From NCBI GenBank assembly GCA_022841665.1, contig JALHRB010000002.1, positions 186,001 through 250,000 of the forward strand: 64,000 bases of DNA. The letters are read 5' to 3'. The notes below the pieces were generated by a model. The model had not been told where the DNA came from. It searched no databases and was given only the letters and a program-made list of their open reading frames with translations. The position numbers and the translations under genes are program-made. Shown here piece after piece: positions 60,331-64,000 of this stretch; positions within the stretch are counted from its first letter, which is position 1; every line of letters begins with the position of its first letter. Source of the DNA: Pseudolabrys sp. Lineage in GTDB: Bacteria > Pseudomonadota > Alphaproteobacteria > Rhizobiales > Xanthobacteraceae.

Positions 60331-61497
60331 ATGACTGCCTGTATCGTCGGCTGGGCCCACACCCCCTTCGGTAGGCTTAACGGCGAGACCGTCGAAAGCC
60401 TGATCGTGCGCGTCGCCTCCGAGGCGCTTGCCGATGCCGGCGTCGCCGCCGCCGACGTGGACGAGATCGTGCTCGGTCACTTCAACGCCGGTTTCTCGGC
60501 CCAGGATTTTACCGCCTCGCTGGTCTTGCAGGCCTCGCCCGACCTGCGCTTCAAGCGCGCGCTGCGGGTCGAGAACGCCTGCGCCACCGGCTCGGCCGCC
60601 GTGCATCAGGGCCTCAAGGCGATCGAGGCGCGCAGCGCGCGCATCGTGCTTGCGGTCGGCGTCGAGCAGATGACCGCCACCCCCGGGCCGGAGATCGGCC
60701 GCAACCTGCTGAAAGCCTCCTATGTGCGCGAGGAGGCCGACATCGACGGCGGCTTCGCCGGCATCTTCGGCAAGATCGCCGGGCTCTATTTCCAGAAGTG
60801 GGGCGACCAGTCCGACGCGCTCGCCATGATCGCCGCCAAGAACCACAAGAACGGCGTCGGCAATCCTTATGCGCAGATGCGCAAGGACCTCGGCTACGAT
60901 TTCTGCCGCACCGAGAGCGAGAAGAACCCGTTCGTCGCCGGCCCGCTCAAGCGCACCGACTGCTCGCTGGTGTCGGACGGCGCCGCCGCGGTGGTGCTCG
61001 CCGACGTCGAGACCGCGCTGCGGCTCGACAAGGCGGTCGCCTTCCGCGCCGCCGAGCACGTGCAGGACTTCCTGCCGATGTCGAAGCGCGACATCCTCAA
61101 GTTCGAAGGATGCGCGGTCGCCTGGCAGCGCGCGCTCGCCAAAGCGGGGATGCAGCTCGGCGATTTGTCGTTCGTCGAGACGCACGACTGTTTCACCATC
61201 GCGGAGCTCATTGAATATGAAGCAATGGGATTGACGCCCGAAGGTCAGGGCGCGATCGCCATCAAGGAAGGCTGGACGCAGAAGAACGGCAAGCTGCCGG
61301 TCAATCCGTCCGGCGGTCTCAAGGCCAAGGGCCATCCGATCGGCGCTACCGGCGTGTCCATGCATGCGCTCGCCGCGATGCAGCTCACCGGAAAAGCCGG
61401 CGAGTTGCAGGTGGCAAACGCGCGACTCGGGGCCATCTTCAACATGGGCGGGACTTCGGTCGCAAACTATGTAAGCATTCTCGAACGCATCAAGTGA
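60331..61497 (+). CDS. SCP2-type thiolase (acetyl-CoA acetyltransferase-like)
   Basis: A 388-aa thiolase. Nucleophile Cys in RVENACATGSAAVHQ, the HDCF motif in FVETHDCFTIAEL and the C-terminal active-site His in NPSGGLKAKGHPIGATGVSM. HDCF instead of NEAF, and the C-terminal motif with no second Cys-Gly-Gly-Gly, mark the SCP2/lipid-transfer thiolase branch, which condenses or cleaves beta-ketoacyl-CoA thioesters; some members act on unusual acyl groups. The start ATG 60331 has AAGGAG upstream; the open frame to the left crosses the dacF promoter region. Divergent from the DD-carboxypeptidase by 190 bp. Confidence 0.93.
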   Translation: MTACIVGWAHTPFGRLNGETVESLIVRVASEALADAGVAAADVDEIVLGHFNAGFSAQDFTASLVLQASPDLRFKRALRVENACATGSAAVHQGLKAIEARSARIVLAVGVEQMTATPGPEIGRNLLKASYVREEADIDGGFAGIFGKIAGLYFQKWGDQSDALAMIAAKNHKNGVGNPYAQMRKDLGYDFCRTESEKNPFVAGPLKRTDCSLVSDGAAAVVLADVETALRLDKAVAFRAAEHVQDFLPMSKRDILKFEGCAVAWQRALAKAGMQLGDLSFVETHDCFTIAELIEYEAMGLTPEGQGAIAIKEGWTQKNGKLPVNPSGGLKAKGHPIGATGVSMHALAAMQLTGKAGELQVANARLGAIFNMGGTSVANYVSILERIK

Positions 61498-61683
61498 CCG
61501 CGCCCGCCCTTCAGGATACCACTCGGCCTAATTAAGTACCGCCCGCCTGGAATAAATTGCGGCATCGATTGTTTGATATGCAACCATCGGGCGTTAAAAT
61601 CGATCCGGACCAGAGGTAGGTAATTTTCCCAATTGCGAAGTGCTCGTTCGTCCGCAAACGTGATTCGCGGCATGGGGGACAAG

Positions 61684-62601
61684 ATGACCAATATCCCGAC
61701 CGACCTTCTGCGCACCCTGGTGGCGGTCGTCGATCTGCGCAGCTTCACCAAAGCCGCGGCCGTGCTTGGCGTCACCCAGCCGGCCGTCAGCGCGCAGATC
61801 AAGCGGCTGCAATTCCTGCTGGGCGGCGACTTGTTCGACCGCAGCGCGCAGGGCGTCAGCCTGACGCCGCACGGCGAGGCGGTGGTCAGCTATGCGCGCC
61901 GCATCCTGTCGATCAACGATGAAATCGTGGGCCTGAACGGGGCCGCCCCCAAGCCGCAGCTCGTCATCCGCGTCGGCACGCCGAGCGATTTTATCGCCTC
62001 CATCCTGCCGGACACGCTCGCGCGCTTCCGCGCGCGCTGGCCGGACGTCCGCTACAGCGTGTGTACCGACTTCTTCGATCCGCTGATGCGCCGGTTGCGC
62101 AGCGGCGACATCGACGTGCTGATCGCGTTGTCGATGACGCGGCCGCATGACGCCCGTCATTTCGCCGAGCAGGAGATCGTCTGGGTGCGCGGCGTCGATA
62201 CGCATTTCGACCCCGCCGGCCCGGTTCCGCTGGTGTCTTATGGCGAGCCCTGCATCTATCACCGCCACGCAGTGAAGGCGCTGCGCGCGGCCGGTCTCGA
62301 TTGGGAGCCGGTGTTCACCGGCCCCAGCCTCAACAGCCTGTGCAATGCAGTCAGTGCCGGGCTCGGCGTCATGGCGATCACGCGGCGGCGCGCGAACAAT
62401 CTCGGCATGAACATCTGGGAGGATTCGCCGCTGCCGAAGCTGTCGGATATGTACAGCGGCGTCTATGTGCGCGAGGGCGGCGTGCGCAGCGCCTACGAGC
62501 AGCTCGCCGACGACATCCACGCGGTGATCCACCGGCCGGGTGATGGTTCCACCGCGGCGGCCGCACGGCACGCAGGCGCGCGCGGCATTTCGGCGGCGTA
62601 A
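61684..62601 (+). CDS. LysR-family transcriptional regulator
   Basis: A 305-aa LTTR. The N-terminal winged helix-turn-helix is TDLLRTLVAVVDLRSFTKAAAVLGVTQPAVSAQIKRLQFLLGGDLFDRS, followed by a linker helix and the two-lobed effector domain (LVIRVGTPSDFIASILPDTLARFRARWPDVRYSV…). ATG 61684 is preferred, since GGGGGA lies 6 nt upstream; ATG 61672 is possible. It is convergent with an NMT1-type binding protein and downstream of the thiolase; its targets cannot be read. Confidence 0.94.
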   Translation: MTNIPTDLLRTLVAVVDLRSFTKAAAVLGVTQPAVSAQIKRLQFLLGGDLFDRSAQGVSLTPHGEAVVSYARRILSINDEIVGLNGAAPKPQLVIRVGTPSDFIASILPDTLARFRARWPDVRYSVCTDFFDPLMRRLRSGDIDVLIALSMTRPHDARHFAEQEIVWVRGVDTHFDPAGPVPLVSYGEPCIYHRHAVKALRAAGLDWEPVFTGPSLNSLCNAVSAGLGVMAITRRRANNLGMNIWEDSPLPKLSDMYSGVYVREGGVRSAYEQLADDIHAVIHRPGDGSTAAAARHAGARGISAA

Positions 62602-62607
62602 TTTTCG

Positions 62608-63633
62608 CTACTGAAATTTGCGCTCGGCCGGCGGCGGCAGGAAGGACGCGTCGAACACGTCCTCCAGCTTGGGCTTCCCGTTCTTGAATTTGTACGCCGC
62701 CGTCATCTGATCGATCGCCCGCGCGAACCGCGCGCCGTCGACGCCGCCATAGCCGTCGGCGCGCACTTCCGGCGTCACGATGCTGTCGCGGATCGCTGCG
62801 GTCAGCCTTTCGGTTTCGGTTGCCTTGCGCACCGTATCGCCGCGCTTGAGCACGGATTCGACCGCGCGCGCGGGCTGCTTCACCGTCTCCTTCAGCCCCT
62901 TGAGGAAGGCGCGCAAGAACCCCTTCACCGCGTCCGGGTGGGTCTCGGCAAACTTGGTGTTGACGATGATGGCGTTGCCGTAGAGCGCGAGGCCATAGTC
63001 CGCCATCGGCAGCACGACCATGTCCTCGACCGGCACGCCCCTGGCTTTCAAGTCGATATAGGCGCCGAACGACAGGCCGGTGATGGCGTCCACCTGGCCC
63101 GCCATGAATATCGGTTCGCGCACCGGCAATCCGACATTCTCGATCGTCACTTTGCCGGCGTCGATGCCGGTGGCCTGCGCGAAAACCGGCCACTGGGCAA
63201 AGGCGGGATCGGCGGCCGGCGCGCCGATCTTCTTTCCTTCGAGATCCTTCGGCGTCGCGATGCCGCGGCTCTTGCGCCCGATCACCGCATAGGCCGGGCG
63301 GTTGTAGACCATGAACACCGCCTTCACCGGCGCTGCCGGATTGGCGTCATGAAAACGGATCAGCGCATTGATGTCGGCGAAGCCCATGTCGAAGAGGCCG
63401 GAGGCCACGCGCGTGATCGGCTCGAGCGCATTGGCCGCTTCCTCGATGCTGACATTGAGGCCTTCCGCTTTATAGGCGCCGCTGTCGAGCGGCAGCAGGA
63501 AGGGCGCGGCCGGACCGGAGATCGTGGAGTCGAGGGTGAAGCTGAGCCGTATTTCCGCCGCCGCGGTCGTCGCCAGCGTGGCGGCCAGAGCGAGGCCCGC
63601 CAAGGCCGAGCAGCCGGCTTGGAGAGCACGCAT
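62608..63633 (-). CDS. NMT1/SsuA-type ABC substrate-binding protein
   Basis: A 341-aa periplasmic binding protein. Signal peptide MRALQAGCSALAGLALAATLATTAAA, mature start EIRLSFTLDSTISGPAAPFLLPLDSGAYKAEGLNVSIEEA, then GLFDMGFADINALIRFH and TPKDLEGKKIGAPAADPAFAQWPVFAQATGID, the two-lobed NMT1 pattern. It ends with FDASFLPPPAERKFQ. No permease genes are adjacent in the window. The ligand is unknown; relatives bind sulfonates, nitrate or pyrimidine precursors. Confidence 0.92.
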   Translation of the reverse strand: MRALQAGCSALAGLALAATLATTAAAEIRLSFTLDSTISGPAAPFLLPLDSGAYKAEGLNVSIEEAANALEPITRVASGLFDMGFADINALIRFHDANPAAPVKAVFMVYNRPAYAVIGRKSRGIATPKDLEGKKIGAPAADPAFAQWPVFAQATGIDAGKVTIENVGLPVREPIFMAGQVDAITGLSFGAYIDLKARGVPVEDMVVLPMADYGLALYGNAIIVNTKFAETHPDAVKGFLRAFLKGLKETVKQPARAVESVLKRGDTVRKATETERLTAAIRDSIVTPEVRADGYGGVDGARFARAIDQMTAAYKFKNGKPKLEDVFDASFLPPPAERKFQ

Positions 63634-63881
63634 GAACGGTCGGTCCTTCTACTCGTGGCCCGCGCATCGGCAGACGCGCAACGCGGCCGTTACCCGATCT
63701 GCTTGCCCTGACAAAAGAGCAAGCCGCTGCAAAGAGCAAGATTACACGGGCGAATCTGAGGCAATTGCTGCCGGTATGGCTAATCGCGCGCACTTTTTTC
63801 GAGGCCGTGCATGCCGGGTTCCCGGCCGGTGGGAATCGCGCGGATTGCGCTAAGCTTTGCGCAGCAAGGGAGCCTCGATTC

Positions 63882-64000
63882 ATGCCTGCGCCAAAGGCCA
63901 TGGCTGCGCCGCGCGACGTTGCGCCCTTCCGCGCGCCTTATGCGCCGGCGGACGAAAACATCGCCGCCGCGCTGTTGCCGCTGGCCGGGCGGCCCGCTGC
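63882..64000 (+). CDS. putA: Probable PutA (proline dehydrogenase / P5C dehydrogenase) N-terminus, partial
   Basis: The first 39 codons (MPAPKAMAAPRDVAPFRAPY…, then APADENIAAALLPLAGRPA) run off the right edge. The pattern FRAPYAPADENIAAALL is what I recall for the N-terminus of bifunctional PutA of Bradyrhizobium-like bacteria, which oxidises proline to glutamate. It is divergent from the binding-protein gene across 248 bp. Only the N-terminal tail is visible, so the call is tentative. The gap upstream has an AT-richer stretch around 63715-63790 that could hold the promoter. Confidence 0.6.
   Translation, partial: MPAPKAMAAPRDVAPFRAPYAPADENIAAALLPLAGRPA

Overview
The window is about 64 kb of GC-rich DNA with dense, short-gapped genes. 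It almost certainly comes from an alphaproteobacterium of the Hyphomicrobiales (Bradyrhizobiaceae/Xanthobacteraceae-like). The basis is a rhizobial-type FixLJ-FixK cascade driving ccoNOQP-ccoGHIS, many tripartite-tricarboxylate (Bug/TctC) receptors, and families of short palindromic intergenic repeats. No rRNA, tRNA, phage, IS element or CRISPR array was seen. Both ends cut genes: the tail of a fumarylacetoacetate-hydrolase-family gene on the left and the head of a putA-like gene on the right.

Layout. 0-5.5 kb: allophanate hydrolase, an enolase-superfamily enzyme, a Bug/TctC receptor, and a split ThDP decarboxylase of the sulfopyruvate/phosphonopyruvate type. 5.5-22.6 kb: the oxygen-response region, with fixJ-fixL divergent from fixK, a CrtI/PYROXD2-like oxidoreductase, a CBS-BON protein, an Aer-like chemoreceptor, a Met-rich LTXXQ protein, then cytochrome cbb3 oxidase (ccoNOQP) and its assembly genes (ccoGHIS). 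Five TTGA-N6-TCAA (FixK/FNR) boxes lie in front of genes here. 22.7-36 kb: pta, a divergent citrate synthase, a TctCBA transporter, an IclR regulator, xsc, sauS, a SucCD-like CoA ligase pair and a YeiH-type exporter. Read together these encode a complete route sulfoacetate -> sulfoacetyl-CoA -> sulfoacetaldehyde -> acetyl phosphate + sulfite -> acetyl-CoA -> citrate. 36-38 kb: a cupin, a DUF188 protein and pyrE. 38-49.3 kb: a minus-strand catabolic cluster with an amidase, three NodB/PuuE-like deacetylase paralogues, an SsuA-type binding protein, a complete Liv-type ABC transporter and a signal-less binding-protein-like protein. 49.3-64 kb: a structured GC-rich gene-free stretch, an acyl-CoA synthetase, a polysaccharide flippase, a DapA-like aldolase, an ABC ATPase, DUF924, fadD, a CobW GTPase, a DD-carboxypeptidase, an SCP2-type thiolase, a LysR regulator, an NMT1-type binding protein and the putA start.

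The most interesting points are as follows. (1) The sulfonate locus uses a TTT transporter and an ADP-forming SucCD-type ligase. A near-identical palindrome, TCTCAC-N3-GTGAGA, lies both in the pta/citrate synthase gap and before tctC, which suggests one operator joins them into a regulon. (2) Palindromic repeats have invaded the ccoI coding frame twice, at the N-terminus and in the ATP-binding domain. (3) A second-order palindrome sits in the hairpin loop of two different host repeats at the same place. (4) The FixK box before ccoG falls so close to the first ATG that translation must start later if the box is used. Gene calls rest on reading translated motifs and on family knowledge; no database search was run.
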